Shown here piece after piece: positions 63,745 to 64,000 of a stretch of 64,000 bases of DNA. The number at the start of each line of letters is the position of its first letter. The stretch's first letter is position 1. The stretch lies in the NCBI GenBank assembly GCA_032433765.1, contig JAVIAB010000047.1, forward strand, positions 14,373,107-14,437,106. The letters run 5' to 3'. Made by a program: the position numbers and the translations under genes. Source of the DNA: Megaustenia siamemsis (taxonomy: Eukaryota > Mollusca > Gastropoda > Stylommatophora > Ariophantidae). The notes under the pieces are model-generated. The model did not search any database. It worked only from the letters and a program-made list of their open reading frames with translations, and was not told where the DNA came from.

Positions 63745-64000
63745 TGTTTGTAAATGAAACAAATGTAAAGTATCCTGATGTCGATCAAATAAATGCAAAG
63801 TACCCAGATGTACATAAAATAAATGTAAAGTACTCAGGTGCTACAGGTAGAACAAATGTAAAGTACCCAGATGTAGATAAAACTGATGTTGTAAGTAAAA
63901 CAGATGTAAAGTACGTAAGATGTTGTAGATAAAACATATGTAAAGTACCTAGATGTAGATAAAATAGATGCTGTAGGTAAAACAGAGGTAAAGTACATAA
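63745..64000. repeat. About 27-bp minisatellite at the window edge
   Basis: ATGTAAAGTACCCAGATGTA and GATAAAATAGATG phrases recur with unit lengths of 24-33; the array runs off the right edge. Confidence 0.85.

Overview
The window is eukaryotic, intergenic, repeat-saturated DNA. I found no ordinary host gene that I can defend. The organism is an animal, and the mixture of several RTE/Jockey-type LINE families with microsatellite 3' tails, tRNA-headed SINEs, Tc1/mariner and hAT relics and a Polinton/Maverick relic fits an aquatic invertebrate. A mollusc is my best guess; this is inference from repeat style only. LINE families are named here by letter. A has a (GAA)n-like tail and the FADD motif. 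B ends in ...YANRYGT/YANQQGT followed by TGATGATGA. C ends in CGGCTCGAAAG..CAATAGATAGATAG. D ends in ATGATGATGA. E is the GRPKLRFVDVCKRDMK type. G is a minor fragment family, and there is one Jockey-like copy. SINEs are numbered 1-6.

Layout. 1-4.4 kb: TAG-rich array, then a 131-bp satellite made from a LINE 3' end. 4.4-9.8 kb: SINEs, LINE A and B relics, and a 42-bp array grown from a LINE C-terminus. 9.8-13.6 kb: CTTT tract, tRNA-like composite repeats, nested SINEs. 13.6-14.8 kb: LINE D tail, (AT)n, LINE C. 15.3-23.4 kb: seven large arrays (21, 27, 24, 6, about 40 and 53 bp units, plus CG/GT). 23.4-29.1 kb: SINEs, a broken Jockey copy, LINE C, C-rich array. 29.1-40.4 kb: a LINE D copy split by a 10.5-kb near-perfect palindrome. 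40.4-46.9 kb: 30-bp array and LINE A/C/E/G fragments. 46.85-55.1 kb: a segmental duplication (LINE B plus an 832-bp MITE-like element) whose two copies are separated by a Tc1/mariner-type transposon and a hAT-like fragment. 55.1-64 kb: nested LINEs and SINEs, and minisatellites hosting LINE insertions.

The standout is the palindrome at 29501-40021. It is flanked by an exact 6-bp duplication (CATGTT), begins AGTAGTATATC and ends with its complement, and splits a LINE whose uninterrupted relative lies at 57.5-58.15 kb. Each arm carries, next to the terminus, the C-terminal end of a Polinton/Maverick protein-primed DNA polymerase B. I read it as a Polinton derivative in which one end has been duplicated in inverted orientation and the other lost, and which was then integrated as a unit. 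The arms are position-for-position symmetrical for at least 4.1 kb and differ mainly in copy number of one internal 135-bp array.

A second theme is that several tandem arrays were seeded from the edges of mobile-element coding sequence: the 131-bp and 42-bp arrays from LINE C-termini, and the 32-bp array in the palindrome from polymerase coding sequence. All comparisons are by eye; no alignment or database search was run.
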